A DNA stretch of 64,000 nucleotides from a bacterium (GCA_021811625.1 JAJZNU010000005.1:1-64000), one strand, 5' to 3'; numbered from the stretch's first letter, positions 35,016-44,962 are shown. Numbers and translations are program-made. Notes: generated by a model not told the origin, from the sequence alone.

Positions 35016-36437
35016 TTATTTAAGTATCCCCTCTAATGACCTTGATACGCCAAGCAAGTCGCGATCGGCCCGCTGTCTAGCCATTAATTGTACACCTACG
35101 GGTAGATCACCGGCTTTGCCCGCGGGTATGCTGATAGCCGGTATGCCAACCAGATTGGCGGCTACCGTCATAACGTCGCTTAAATACATACTAAGCGGAT
35201 CGGCGGCATTAGCCCCTATCTTGAAGGCGGTGGTTGGCGCCACGGGGCCGACGAGAAAATCGTAGGACTCAAAAGCGGAGTTAAATTCGTTTATGAGCTT
35301 GGTTCTGACGGTTTGGGCTTTTTTGTAGTAGGCATCGTAGTAGCCGCTGCTGAGAACGTAGGTGCCGATCATGATCCGGCGCTTATTCTCTTTGCCAAAT
35401 CCATGTCCTCGAGATAGATCATAGCTTTCCTGCAGATCCTTTGCCGATTCATCACTATATCCGTAGCGTTGTCCGTCATAACGACTTAAATTACTGCTAA
35501 CCTCGGCCGGACAAATTATGTAATAAACCGCTAGCGAAAGCGGTGAGGACGGCAGACTGATCTCGCTGACTTGGGCGCCGGCTGATTCCAGTTTTTTGAC
35601 TACTCCATCTATAACTTCGCGAACCTCGGAAGCCAGTCCCTCTCCCATGTATTCTTTAATTACGGCGAACTTCTTTCCTCTCAATCCCTGGTCAAGCTGA
35701 CAGCTGATATCATAGCCATCGGGCTCCCGGTCGATGGTCGTCGCGTCCAGATGATCTTTCCCGGCCATAACGTCAATAACCAAGGCGGCATCCTCAACCG
35801 ATTTGGCGAGAGTCCCGACAGTGTCCGTGCTGCTGGCCATTGCTACTATTCCCGATCTCGACATCAGCCCATAAGTGGGTTTGTAGCCGACGCAACCAAC
35901 GAAACTGGCTGGCTGTCTCGTCGAGCCGCCGGTATCCGTACCTAATGCAAAAGGTACCATGTCGAGAATGACGGCGGCCGCCGATCCTCCAGAACTTCCA
36001 CCGGGAACGCGGGTTTTGTCGTGAGGATTCTTGGTGGTGAAAAAATCGCTATTTTCCGTGCTAGCCCCATGGGCAAAGGCATCCAAATTAGCCTTAGCAA
36101 CACAGATAGCACCCTCACTTTCCAGTTTCTCAATAACCGTGGCTTGGTAGGGAGCTTTAAAGCCTTTTAAGATGTTGCTGGCGGCGGTTGTATCCGGTCC
36201 GTAAACCAAAAAATTATCTTTGGCGATGAACGGCACGCCTGCCAATCGGCCGCCGTCTGTCGAACTATCTATGGCTTTGGCTCGGGCGAGCGCTTGATCC
36301 GGAAGCGTCGATATGATGGCTTGGTATTCGCTCTTTTCTGCTATTGTTTTCAGCGCCTGCTTGACCATGTCGACGGCGCTGAGCTTCTTGGCCTTAACCT
36401 GTGCAGCAATTTCAGCAATGGGCGGCCACTGACTCAT
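35016..36437 (-). CDS. gatA: Asp/Glu-tRNA(Asn/Gln) amidotransferase subunit A
   Basis: 473 aa amidase-signature enzyme. The Ser-cisSer-Lys triad is visible: lysine in GVPFIAKDNF, and the serines in VPGGSSGGSAAAV and GTDTGGSTRQPASFVGCVG. It hydrolyses glutamine and supplies ammonia to GatB. Its ATG overlaps the gatC TGA (ATGA at 36434-36437), consistent with coupled synthesis of the complex. Confidence 0.97.
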   Translation of the reverse strand: MSQWPPIAEIAAQVKAKKLSAVDMVKQALKTIAEKSEYQAIISTLPDQALARAKAIDSSTDGGRLAGVPFIAKDNFLVYGPDTTAASNILKGFKAPYQATVIEKLESEGAICVAKANLDAFAHGASTENSDFFTTKNPHDKTRVPGGSSGGSAAAVILDMVPFALGTDTGGSTRQPASFVGCVGYKPTYGLMSRSGIVAMASSTDTVGTLAKSVEDAALVIDVMAGKDHLDATTIDREPDGYDISCQLDQGLRGKKFAVIKEYMGEGLASEVREVIDGVVKKLESAGAQVSEISLPSSPLSLAVYYIICPAEVSSNLSRYDGQRYGYSDESAKDLQESYDLSRGHGFGKENKRRIMIGTYVLSSGYYDAYYKKAQTVRTKLINEFNSAFESYDFLVGPVAPTTAFKIGANAADPLSMYLSDVMTVAANLVGIPAISIPAGKAGDLPVGVQLMARQRADRDLLGVSRSLEGILK

Positions 36438-36724
36438 AGGACCCGCCTGACCTTTATGTGATTGTCTTCTACTCGAGGAACATTTTTTAGCAGGTCCTCC
36501 GGCTTATACCCGTAGTCTTCTATCTGATCTTCCCGCATCACGTTAGTTAGTCCGGTTACCTGATCGGTGGGATTGAGACCGCTGACGTTAACACTTTGCA
36601 GCTGTTCAACATAATGCAGGATTTCACCAAGATCATTAGCCAGTTCATCGGCTTCGGCGTCGTCGAGAGACAATTTGGCTAATCGAGCCAACTTTAATAC
36701 ATCATCCCGAGAGATTTTTGCCAT
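36434..36724 (-). CDS. gatC: Asp/Glu-tRNA(Asn/Gln) amidotransferase subunit C
   Basis: 96 aa. DVLKLARLAKLSLDDAEADE and ILHYVEQLQSVNVSGLNPTDQV are the usual GatC features; the C terminus holds LRxDxxxxG-like MREDQIEDYGY and LLKNVPRVEDNHIKVRRVL. It wraps around the GatA-GatB interface. First gene of the operon. Confidence 0.96.
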   Translation of the reverse strand: MAKISRDDVLKLARLAKLSLDDAEADELANDLGEILHYVEQLQSVNVSGLNPTDQVTGLTNVMREDQIEDYGYKPEDLLKNVPRVEDNHIKVRRVL

Positions 36725-36834
36725 ATTAACTCTTAGTATAACACCTGCGAATGTTCCGGGTGTAGTAGAACTGACGTCTTAAGATAATAAACGGATGTTT
36801 AAACTACCTCATCAACCTAAGTATCGGGAAAATT

Positions 36835-36863
36835 TTGTAATCGGCAAAATATGCTTATAGAAT
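36835..36863 (+). promoter_or_regulatory. Promoter, near-leaderless start
   Basis: TTGTAA (36835-36840), 17-nt spacer, TAGAAT (36858-36863); ATG at 36873, 9 nt downstream, without a Shine-Dalgarno. Confidence 0.55.
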
Positions 36864-36872
36864 ATATTAAAG

Positions 36873-38153
36873 ATGACTGAAACACTGAACACGCCGTCCA
36901 CAGATAGTTCGATCCTCGGTTTACGCCCAGCGCTTCCTTCCCCCGGACAAGAGGGATCTGGCCAACTATTCGATCCTAACGCCTTTGGCGCTGTCCCCGT
37001 CTCATCCGACTCTGAAGATGGCACTATAAACCGGGGTAACGGCCTTACTCAAGATCCCAAAAAACCTCGAGAAGAAAATCAGGCTACCAATTTTACAGAG
37101 GTTGACGAGAACGACAAAAATCTAAGATACGAGGATACCCAGCAATTTGGAATATCCTTTGCGTTCGTACGGGCCATGCTTGAAGCCCGCGCCAAGGGGC
37201 TAAAAAACTGGCAATTGGCTAAAGCTATGCTCCTAAACGGCGTTGAAACCCCTGTTATAGTAGTCCATCGATCAATTTATCGCAGTGCTTTGAAACGTTT
37301 CAATCTCCAATCAGAAAGACTAACAAATGCCCAAAACGATCGGCTCAGGGAACTGCGACAAGCTACCTTAGATCAAACCAAGACGCGCGTGGACAGATTA
37401 GGAACGACGCTTAACGAACGAGTTGAAAGGATGCCAAAGCGAATTGCGTCCGTCTACGAAACCGCCGATAGACGGCGGCAAGAGCATATAGCGGAATTAA
37501 GGGCTCGCCGAGAAGAAGCGCTGGGTAGGAAGGCCGTTCGCCATCAGCTTTGCCTAGAGGGTGCCTCGCGCAGCGAAGCTAAAGAAATAATCAGAAATAT
37601 CGATAAGGACCGCGCTGCAAGTATTGGCCGGATTGCTATAGTTGCCGAAACCAGTCGTCAGCTCTTCTCTAAAGCGGATACCATCCATAATCACGTCACC
37701 GAGAGCATCGACAACACCGAAAGACGCCTGGCAACCGCCGACGATGAGGTTAAAGCTCGAGAGATCATCGCTCAAAAATGTAGTTATCGGTTGCAACAAA
37801 TCGATACAATCAATCTTCCCAGGGCCATTGCCTACGCAGAGGGACTAAGGATGAAGTTAGCTCAGCTGGAGAAAACAGACCCTTACCGGGCCACGCTAAA
37901 GTTAGAGATCAAGCAGGCCGACTCGGTAGTAAATCAATATGAAAGGAAAAGGTCGTTTTGGCAAAAGATGGAACGTGATGCGCTAAAATCGGCAACCAAC
38001 CCACGGGCTCGCAGAGATAACCTACGGAATAAACGACAAGGACTGGATAATACCGCTCAGCGAACTGTTGTGGAAGCTAATGCTAAAAAACAAATGTACG
38101 ACACCCACCAAAGCAGTTTGTACGAAGCTTTGGCTGATACTCTTAATAATTAA
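36873..38153 (+). CDS. Coiled-coil protein, unknown function
   Basis: 426 aa. A disordered, Pro/Ser/Asp-rich N terminus (1-85) precedes a small globular-looking stretch (about 88-135, FGISFAFVRAMLEARAKGLKNW), then about 290 residues of highly charged helix rich in Arg, Glu, Gln and Ala, typical of extended coiled coils. No transmembrane segment or signal peptide. It could be a cytoplasmic scaffold; no family is recognised. Followed at 18 nt by a possible 52-aa ORF and then a GT4 gene. Confidence 0.75.
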   Translation: MTETLNTPSTDSSILGLRPALPSPGQEGSGQLFDPNAFGAVPVSSDSEDGTINRGNGLTQDPKKPREENQATNFTEVDENDKNLRYEDTQQFGISFAFVRAMLEARAKGLKNWQLAKAMLLNGVETPVIVVHRSIYRSALKRFNLQSERLTNAQNDRLRELRQATLDQTKTRVDRLGTTLNERVERMPKRIASVYETADRRRQEHIAELRARREEALGRKAVRHQLCLEGASRSEAKEIIRNIDKDRAASIGRIAIVAETSRQLFSKADTIHNHVTESIDNTERRLATADDEVKAREIIAQKCSYRLQQIDTINLPRAIAYAEGLRMKLAQLEKTDPYRATLKLEIKQADSVVNQYERKRSFWQKMERDALKSATNPRARRDNLRNKRQGLDNTAQRTVVEANAKKQMYDTHQSSLYEALADTLNN

Positions 38154-38171
38154 ATAAATGTCGTGAAAGCA

Positions 38172-38330
38172 ATGACTTTTCTCCATAAACCGATATTAAC
38201 CAAACGTGGAATCGAGCGATACGAACGCGATCACGTGCTATTAGTAGAACGCTTCGATACTTTACTACAACGAAGACTTTTTTCCCTTGGTCTCGTCCGA
38301 AAAGTTACATGGTATATAATTCTTAAATAA
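38172..38330 (+). CDS. Possible 52-aa basic protein
   Basis: ATG ACT TTT CTC... runs 52 codons to TAA at 38328-38330, abutting the glycosyltransferase ATG at 38331 with no gap. The product is Arg/Leu-rich (VERFDTLLQRRLFSLG) and ends in a hydrophobic WYIIL. Chance is not excluded, since about one in twelve random frames of this length stays open. The exact stop-start junction is the main argument; a TATAAT box for the next gene lies inside it. Confidence 0.3.
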   Translation: MTFLHKPILTKRGIERYERDHVLLVERFDTLLQRRLFSLGLVRKVTWYIILK

Positions 38331-39458
38331 ATGAAAATAGGTCTGGTTTGTCCGTACAATATTGCAAATCCCGGCGGCGTGCAGGAAATTGTTATAGCTC
38401 TTCGTAAGGATTTGGTAGCCCGCGGACATCAAGCCGTGATTATCACTCCGCGCCCCCGCGACTCTTCTGGCTGCGATATGGAAGGAATCATCTGTCTTGG
38501 TAACGGCGTCGACCTCCGCTCACCACTACATACAACACCGCAGATTTCAATAGGAGCCGAAACTGACGAGATTGACGAGATGTTAAGGAAAGAGAAGTTT
38601 GACATCCTCCACTTTCACGAGCCATGGGTCCCGCAAATAAGCCGGCAGATATTAAGACTTTCAACATGCGTCAACATCGCCACCTTCCACGCCAAAGTTC
38701 CAGAGACCTTGATGAGTCGATCGGTTATCCGGATGGTTACACCGTATACCAAGTCGGTGCTTAAATATCTTCATGAACTGACGGCGGTCTCGGATGCGGC
38801 AGCCGAATACGTCAGAGGTCTCACCGACCACACTGTAAAGATTATCCCGAACGGTATAGACCTATCTGAGTACCGGCCGGCGACGAGGTCAAAGTCTTAT
38901 GCCGGAGTCAAAAAAACAATTTTATATATTGGACGGCTGGAAGAACGAAAAGGGCTGAAATATCTGTTCCGGGCCTATAAGGACTTGAGCGAAAAACATC
39001 CCGGGCTATCACTGAAAATAGTCGGCGACGGACTAGATCGAGAAAAACTGGAAGCGTTAGCCGCCCGGATGGAGCTAAAAAACTGTGAATTCAAAGGACG
39101 CGTAACCGATAAAGACAAACTAAAGTGTTTGAATGATGCCGACTTGTTTTGTTCGCCGGCGGTGTTTGGTGAGAGCTTCGGAATCGTTCTGCTCGAAGCC
39201 ATGGCCAGCGGTTTGGTGACAGTTGCCGGAAGAAACTCCGGTTACTCCTCAGTCCTTAAAGACCTCGGCGCCATTTCTTTAGTCGACCCTAAGAATACCG
39301 AAGAATTTGTCCAACGTTTAGAGCTTCTACTTTACCAGGAAGACCTTCGCCGGCTCTGGCGGACGTGGGGTCTTAAATATGTCAAGCAGTTCGATTATAA
39401 ACAAGTGGTAGATCAATACGAAAGAGTGTATGTTGATGCACTCTCCAAGAAACATTGA
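38331..39458 (+). CDS. Family 4 glycosyltransferase (PimA-like)
   Basis: 375 aa GT-B enzyme. N-terminal acceptor domain: MKIGLVCPYNIANPGGVQEI with the GGVQ/E-type loop, FHEPWVPQISRQIL and ATFHAKVPE. C-terminal donor domain: ILYIGRLEERKGLKYL, and the E-x7-E motif ESFGIVLLEAMASG. The closest known architecture is phosphatidylinositol mannosyltransferase PimA, so a lipid-linked sugar acceptor is plausible but not shown. TATAAT (about 38315-38320) lies 10 nt before the ATG. Confidence 0.9.
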   Translation: MKIGLVCPYNIANPGGVQEIVIALRKDLVARGHQAVIITPRPRDSSGCDMEGIICLGNGVDLRSPLHTTPQISIGAETDEIDEMLRKEKFDILHFHEPWVPQISRQILRLSTCVNIATFHAKVPETLMSRSVIRMVTPYTKSVLKYLHELTAVSDAAAEYVRGLTDHTVKIIPNGIDLSEYRPATRSKSYAGVKKTILYIGRLEERKGLKYLFRAYKDLSEKHPGLSLKIVGDGLDREKLEALAARMELKNCEFKGRVTDKDKLKCLNDADLFCSPAVFGESFGIVLLEAMASGLVTVAGRNSGYSSVLKDLGAISLVDPKNTEEFVQRLELLLYQEDLRRLWRTWGLKYVKQFDYKQVVDQYERVYVDALSKKH

Positions 39459-39477
39459 GCTAGCGTTGGTTGGCTGT

Positions 39478-41445
39478 CTAAGCTAAGCGCGCTTTTATAT
39501 CTTTGATTATGTCCCTGATCTCAGCGGCATTTTCAAACTGCAGGTTGGCGGCGGCCAGCTCCATTTGGGCACTGAGGTCCTTAATAAGTGAAGCATACTC
39601 GTCTTTTGGTATCTTCTTTAAATCCAATTTGGCCTTTTTGGCTTCCTCGGGCAAATCGGGTCTTAGACCTTTTTCAATCGAACGTTTGATACCGGTCGGC
39701 GTGATGCCATGCTCGGCGTTATATTCGGCCTGAATCTGCCGACGCCTTTCCGTTTCACCGATGGCACGCTTCATACTATCGGTCATGTTATCCGCATACA
39801 TGATCACGCGCCCTTCTTCGTGCCTGGCGGCGCGGCCGATGGTTTGAATCAGTGCTTGCTCACTACGCAGGAACCCCTCTTTATCGGCATCGAGGATCGC
39901 TACCAGTGACACCTCGGGTAAATCCAGTCCCTCTCTTAGCAAGTTAATCCCCACTAAGACGTCATAGGTGCCCAATCTTAAATCTCTCAATATATCCGTC
40001 CGCTCCAGGGTATCGATATCACTATGGAGGTAGGCCACCTTCACGTTGATGTCTTTTAGATACTCGGCAAGGTCCTCGGCCATTCGTTTAGTCAAGGTAG
40101 TAATCAGGACTCGCTGGCGTTTGTTAACGGTCGTTCGGATCTCGCTGACCAAATCATCGATTTGACCCTCGATTGGTCGTACCTCAATTTTGGGGTCGAG
40201 CAGTCCGGTCGGGCGGATTACCTGTTGAACCGGTTTGGGACTCCGACTTAGTTCATAATCGGCCGGTGTCGCACTAATGCATATCGTCTGATTGATATGT
40301 CTCTCGAATTCGGTGAACGTTAAAGGTCGATTATCCAGGGCCGACGGAAGACGAAAACCGTAATCGACGAGAACTTCTTTTCGGGCACGGTCGCCATTGT
40401 ACATCCCCCTTACTTGAGGAATGGTCATATGTGATTCATCGATCAGTAGTAAGTAGTCATCAGGAAAATAGTCGAGTAGCGTTGCCGGCTGCTCTCCGGG
40501 TTCGCGGTTAGTCAGATACCTGGAGTAATTCTCAATTCCTTTAACGAAGCCGGTTTCCTCTAGCATCTCAAGATCAAACCTGGTCCGTTGCTCCAAGCGC
40601 TGGGCTTCTAATAGCTTTCCTTCGCGCTTAAAGAGTGCCAGTCGTTCCTCCAACTCTTTTTCGATTTTTCCTAGAGCGACCTGCAGTTTGTCGCGAGGAG
40701 TGACATAATGGCTACCCGGATAGATCGTAACCGAGTTGGGGTGGCCCAAGATCTCTCCGGTCAAAGGGTCGATTTTAGTTAGCCTTTCGATATGGTCCCC
40801 GAAGAATTCCGTCCGGTAGGCAACTTCTTCTCCCGCCGGATAAATGTCTACGACGTCACCCCTGACCCTGAAAGTTGAACGGTGAAAATCTATATCGTTC
40901 CGCTGGTACTGGATATCGCTTAAGTGTCGCAGCAGCTTATCCCGGACGCGCCGCTCGCCGCTGGTCAGTTTGATTGATAACCCGGCATAATCCTCCACCG
41001 AACCGATACCGTAAATACAGCTGACGCTGGCGACGATCAAGACGTCGCGTCGAGACAAAAGCGAGTCGGTGGCGGCATGGCGGAGGCGATCGATCTCCTC
41101 GTTAATTTGAGAATCCTTCTCGATATAAGTGTCGGTCCGCGGCATATAGGCTTCCGGCTGATAGTAATCGAAGTAACTGACAAAGTAATGGACGGCGTTC
41201 TCCGGGAAGAAGTGTTTGAACTCGCTATAAAGCTGGGCGGCTAACGTTTTGTTGTGCGAAAGGACCAGCGTTGGTTTCTGAACCTTATTGACGACATGCG
41301 CCACACTGAAGGTTTTACCGCTGCCAGTCACGCCAAGCAGTGTCTGGAACTTCTCGCCTTGGTTCAGCCCCTCGGTGAGTGCGGCAATGGCAGCCGGTTG
41401 GTCGCCGGTCGGCTGGAAGTCGGACTTTAAAACGAATTTATCCAT
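39478..41445 (-). CDS. uvrB: Excinuclease ABC subunit B
   Basis: 655 aa starting at ATG (an in-frame GTG one codon earlier is possible). Helicase-like motor with Walker [13 protein letters not shown] near 38-49, the damage-binding beta-hairpin region ([14 protein letters not shown]), SATPADYE and [12 protein letters not shown]. The C-terminal UVR domain (about 620-652) contacts UvrC. UvrB verifies DNA damage delivered by UvrA. Convergent with the GT4 gene. No uvrA or uvrC within the window. Confidence 0.97.
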   Translation of the reverse strand: MDKFVLKSDFQPTGDQPAAIAALTEGLNQGEKFQTLLGVTGSGKTFSVAHVVNKVQKPTLVLSHNKTLAAQLYSEFKHFFPENAVHYFVSYFDYYQPEAYMPRTDTYIEKDSQINEEIDRLRHAATDSLLSRRDVLIVASVSCIYGIGSVEDYAGLSIKLTSGERRVRDKLLRHLSDIQYQRNDIDFHRSTFRVRGDVVDIYPAGEEVAYRTEFFGDHIERLTKIDPLTGEILGHPNSVTIYPGSHYVTPRDKLQVALGKIEKELEERLALFKREGKLLEAQRLEQRTRFDLEMLEETGFVKGIENYSRYLTNREPGEQPATLLDYFPDDYLLLIDESHMTIPQVRGMYNGDRARKEVLVDYGFRLPSALDNRPLTFTEFERHINQTICISATPADYELSRSPKPVQQVIRPTGLLDPKIEVRPIEGQIDDLVSEIRTTVNKRQRVLITTLTKRMAEDLAEYLKDINVKVAYLHSDIDTLERTDILRDLRLGTYDVLVGINLLREGLDLPEVSLVAILDADKEGFLRSEQALIQTIGRAARHEEGRVIMYADNMTDSMKRAIGETERRRQIQAEYNAEHGITPTGIKRSIEKGLRPDLPEEAKKAKLDLKKIPKDEYASLIKDLSAQMELAAANLQFENAAEIRDIIKDIKARLA

Positions 41446-41490
41446 CACTCTATTGTACCTTAGAAGAAGGCGCTAAGAGTCGGCGAGCCA

Positions 41491-42129
41491 TCAACCGGAT
41501 CGGGGCGGAATATTGTCAGGGTCGAGGTACCAATGCTCGTCATGGTTGCGGAGCTCTTCGTGGATATCTTTGTATTTAAGATCGATAAGTTCTATTACCC
41601 GCTTAACCAGTCGGGCCGGGTCGTCATCGTAGATAACCAGATCATCGTGAGGCGGTTCAAGTGTTTGCATCAGTTTTGGTATCATGTCTGCCGTACCGCC
41701 GCTTCCCAGTAGAATACCACACGGTTTACCGGCTTCGAGCGCCGAGGTAAATTCATGCAAACTCCCAAATCTTCCCCCTATGGTAATAACCGCATCACTG
41801 GACTGGACCAGATATAAGTCTCGACCGACATAATGTAAACCGGTGAAGTTAACAAAATCGTAGCAGTCGTAAGGCAAGCGGTACTTCCGAAGATGCTCTC
41901 TGAGGCTGGCCGCCGGACTGAAACCAACACTAAAGCCGCCGGCTTTTTTGGCGCCGTAAGCAGCATAATATGGCAGCCCGACAGTCGCACCGGTGGTGAG
42001 AGCCTGCCCGGACCGCGCAATGGCCGACCCAAGCTCTTCAGCTGCTTTGTACGATTGTTTGACGGTTTCGCCGCGGGCCGCACCGGATACACATATACTG
42101 TAGCGAAGTGGTCGTTTAGCTAGCGTCAT
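41491..42129 (-). CDS. SLOG/LOG-like nucleotide-binding protein
   Basis: 212 aa. Rossmann-like fold with SICVSGAARGETVKQSYKAA at the start, SGQALTTGATVGLPYYAAYG, and AVITIGGRFGSLHEFTSALEAGKPC. The last recalls the PGGxGTxxE motif of LOG phosphoribohydrolases, but reads GGRFGSLHE. It probably belongs to the TIGR00725-type SLOG group, which bind nucleotides; enzymatic activity is uncertain. Its ATG overlaps the stop of the 420-aa gene (ATGA), so the two are translationally coupled. Confidence 0.82.
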   Translation of the reverse strand: MTLAKRPLRYSICVSGAARGETVKQSYKAAEELGSAIARSGQALTTGATVGLPYYAAYGAKKAGGFSVGFSPAASLREHLRKYRLPYDCYDFVNFTGLHYVGRDLYLVQSSDAVITIGGRFGSLHEFTSALEAGKPCGILLGSGGTADMIPKLMQTLEPPHDDLVIYDDDPARLVKRVIELIDLKYKDIHEELRNHDEHWYLDPDNIPPRSG

Positions 42130-43388
42130 GCTCTTACCAGCTCCATAGTGCCGGGCATATCCGCAAACTCTCCCTGCACTTTGTCCCCGAGTTGGCTCAA
42201 AGCCTCTTCAAGATTTTCGGCATTTAAATACCTCTCTAGTAAATCCCTCCAGACCCGGGAACGGACGTAATTGACGACCCGCTCGCTGAAGCCGAGGCGG
42301 TTGACACTGCAGAGCGCGACGTCCAGCATGTTAAGTGAAACCGGTTGTCGATCGGATAAGTAGGCGAGATTATCGGTGTCCTCCCAGAACTCTAAAGCTG
42401 GCAGATGCTTAGCTAGGGCTCGCTCCATGCTTATGAGCCTCAGGTCCTCAGGTTGAACGTGGGGCTCGAAAACCAGCGGTAATTCGTTACTGCTGAGTCG
42501 GCTGTAGTGATACTGCATTACCTGCCAGGAGAGCGAGCGACCGGCAATTCGGCCGATGCTGTAGTCCTGGCCGCTGATACTATCGGCCACAAGAGACCCG
42601 AAATCCGCCTTAACCTGCCGTAGTTTAAATAAGGCGCTAGCCGAACGGATAGCGTTCATGCCGTCCAGTATCAAAAGCAGTGAAGTAATGGCCAGTGCCG
42701 GTAAGTCGGTCGAAATCGGCAAGACTACCACGGCTCCGAGCTCAGGCAGCGTCAAACATACCTCCCGGTTCGAGCGAGTTAGTTCCTGGGTAGCAATTTC
42801 CCAACGTTTCGTCCTCGGAAAGAAAACCTCGATAGAGCGTTGCTCGAAACCCGCCGGTGTTAATTTCTTATATTCCTTAACCAGGGAGCGTCGCCAATGA
42901 GCAGTCTCAATGATACGCGCCGCAGCAATGAGTTGAGCTGGTTGTTCGCGCTTGAGCAGCGATTCCAGCGAACGATAACCAAGCAGTTTCATAGTTTTAA
43001 GGGGTGGATTACGCTTTAAGATGGCCCGTGCCGAGGTAGTCTTCAGTGCCAGACAGCCCAACGGTACGTCGAGGTGTCTTACCAGCGAACTGACCGCCGA
43101 TAATATTTCGTTAGGTTGATGAGATTGATCCGGCGCTAAACCGATGCTTTCCATCAAGCGGTCGTTGTCAGCCAGCAAACGCATGTGTAGAGCTTCATAA
43201 AGCTCGGTGCCGGAAGTGTCGAACGGATCCAAACCCAGTTGGCGTATTTTCTCTTGAGTAGCCCGCATGATGTCGGCTCCCAGGCGAATATCGCTTCGCG
43301 GGTGACCACTGGCACTCTCTAATTTAGAAATCATGTAGCGGAGTTCCTGTTCTTTGGCGCCCAAAAGATCAGACAGCATTCGACTCAT
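42126..43388 (-). CDS. Hypothetical protein coupled to the SLOG gene
   Basis: 420 aa, largely helical by composition, without signal peptide or membrane helices. I see no Walker, zinc or nuclease motif. PAQLIAAARIIETAHWRRSLVKEYKKLTP (about 150-178) and a hydrophobic strand-rich stretch (CLTLPELGAVVVLPISTDLPALAITSLLLIL) are the most conserved-looking parts. Downstream ATGA overlap with the SLOG gene argues for a shared role. No family recognised. Confidence 0.75.
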   Translation of the reverse strand: MSRMLSDLLGAKEQELRYMISKLESASGHPRSDIRLGADIMRATQEKIRQLGLDPFDTSGTELYEALHMRLLADNDRLMESIGLAPDQSHQPNEILSAVSSLVRHLDVPLGCLALKTTSARAILKRNPPLKTMKLLGYRSLESLLKREQPAQLIAAARIIETAHWRRSLVKEYKKLTPAGFEQRSIEVFFPRTKRWEIATQELTRSNREVCLTLPELGAVVVLPISTDLPALAITSLLLILDGMNAIRSASALFKLRQVKADFGSLVADSISGQDYSIGRIAGRSLSWQVMQYHYSRLSSNELPLVFEPHVQPEDLRLISMERALAKHLPALEFWEDTDNLAYLSDRQPVSLNMLDVALCSVNRLGFSERVVNYVRSRVWRDLLERYLNAENLEEALSQLGDKVQGEFADMPGTMELVRA

Positions 43389-43517
43389 CGTTTTACACCT
43401 AAGGTATTTATTTTAATTTTGTTCATATAACGATTTTTAGTTCTCGCCTATTCCAGATTACCATAAGCACTTGCCGTTTGCTACAAGCGTCAGATTCACC
43501 AGGGAAACAAACTAAAC

Positions 43518-44654
43518 CTATCCGAGAGGCTCGCATTTGTACCAGTTTGGAGCCTTCCTTAGATAGCTATCGATCTCGGGTTCCTTGAGTAGACCGGCTT
43601 GGGCACCAACCTTCTGGCAGACGCTCATTGAATTTATCGGCGCCCACTGCAGCGCCCCCTCAATCGTATTGCCTTTAATCAAAGCAGCGACGAGAGTGCT
43701 GGCAAACGCGTCACCGGCTCCGGTACGATCAACCGGGGGTGCAATATCCGGATAAATCGGCATCTTAAGTCTGGCCTTGCCGTCAGAGGCATAAGCACCG
43801 TCGGGACCGTCAGTTATAACTACCGTTTTCGGACCAAGCTGATGTAAGTGGTCAAAGAGATCGTTGATGTCCTCGTGATTGCCGCCGCCGACGGTTACGG
43901 CTTCTTCGCGGTTAAGGATTAGAATATCGCTTCTGGAGTAGATTCTCTTGAGCCGTTCAACTCCGGCTTCCATCTGGAACGTACCCGGCTGAAAAGCCAG
44001 CTTAACACCTGGATTGGCATCCAGCCAGTCACTGACTTGGTCGTGGAATGGTATAGCATTGCCGGATATAGAACTGAAATATAGCCAAGCCGGATCCTCG
44101 TCGGGTCTTATCTCCGGCCAGCGATAATCATAGGCTTCGTGTTTAATCAGAATCGTCCGCTCGGCCTTATATCTAAGAACGTAGTGGAAGTTGCTCTTCA
44201 TGTCCGGGTTAATGCGTACGAAGCGATGGTCAACCCCTTCCTGTTGCAGGACGGCTAGCATATCGCGCCCGCCTTGGTCTCCGCCAACGTTGGCCGTCAG
44301 ACAGGATTTCAGCCCCAGCCGGGCAAAAGCCACCGCAGCGTTCGAGGCGTTACCGACGGCGGCGATGACTTCGTGGTGATCGAAGGGAATTTTCGTACCA
44401 AACGGTATAGCCAACCAGCTGCTACCATCGGTCTCGTGTTCAACTTTTTCTTCTTTTTCCAAAAGATCTATAAAGTCATCGGTGACAATATCGCCGATAC
44501 TCATAACGTCAAATTCATGCTGGCCGGTATTGGCAGCGCCGAGTGGTTGTCGGTCGGGGATGGCCGGCGGTTTAAGCGCCGAGCGCATCAGTGTCTGCGG
44601 CGGCATAATTGTCTTATGCACGTCCTTATAGGCTACCCCACCATTGCTGTCCAT
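43518..44654 (-). CDS. PfkB-family carbohydrate kinase
   Basis: 378 aa. A 45-residue N-terminal extension precedes the ribokinase fold. FDVMSIGDIVTDDFIDLL is the first signature, with the sugar-binding GNASNAAVAFARLGLKSCL, and DRTGAGDAFASTLVAALIKG is the second signature, with the catalytic aspartate in the GAGD motif. It phosphorylates a sugar or nucleoside with ATP; substrate undetermined. Transcribed apart from its neighbours. Confidence 0.9.
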   Translation of the reverse strand: MDSNGGVAYKDVHKTIMPPQTLMRSALKPPAIPDRQPLGAANTGQHEFDVMSIGDIVTDDFIDLLEKEEKVEHETDGSSWLAIPFGTKIPFDHHEVIAAVGNASNAAVAFARLGLKSCLTANVGGDQGGRDMLAVLQQEGVDHRFVRINPDMKSNFHYVLRYKAERTILIKHEAYDYRWPEIRPDEDPAWLYFSSISGNAIPFHDQVSDWLDANPGVKLAFQPGTFQMEAGVERLKRIYSRSDILILNREEAVTVGGGNHEDINDLFDHLHQLGPKTVVITDGPDGAYASDGKARLKMPIYPDIAPPVDRTGAGDAFASTLVAALIKGNTIEGALQWAPINSMSVCQKVGAQAGLLKEPEIDSYLRKAPNWYKCEPLG

Positions 44655-44722
44655 ATTGCCTCTTATTTTTACACAGAATATAGTCGACAGTCAACCCGCT
44701 TATGCTTATTTAAGATAAATCT

Positions 44723-44962
44723 TTAGACGCTGTCCCGCTGCCTGACAACTTCAGATATTTTCTTATCAGCCGATTCTATAACTCGACCGACATCGTTGAC
44801 TTTACTGGCAGCCTTATCTACCGACCTGACCCCCTCTTCAAACTTGTCGACGGTGGCTCCGAGAGTCTGTTCAATTCTATCGAGTCCAGCTGTGAGTTTT
44901 TTCTCCAAAGATTCGTCAGAACTCTCATCGAGTAACTTACTGAGTGAATTTAGTAGTCCCAT
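44723..44962 (-). CDS. Small coiled-coil protein, unknown
   Basis: 79 aa, highly charged (LLDESSDESLEKKLTAGLDRIEQTLGATV), predicted amphipathic helix throughout, no membrane segment. It lies between the PfkB gene and the aldolase on the same strand. Not recognised. Confidence 0.6.
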   Translation of the reverse strand: MGLLNSLSKLLDESSDESLEKKLTAGLDRIEQTLGATVDKFEEGVRSVDKAASKVNDVGRVIESADKKISEVVRQRDSV

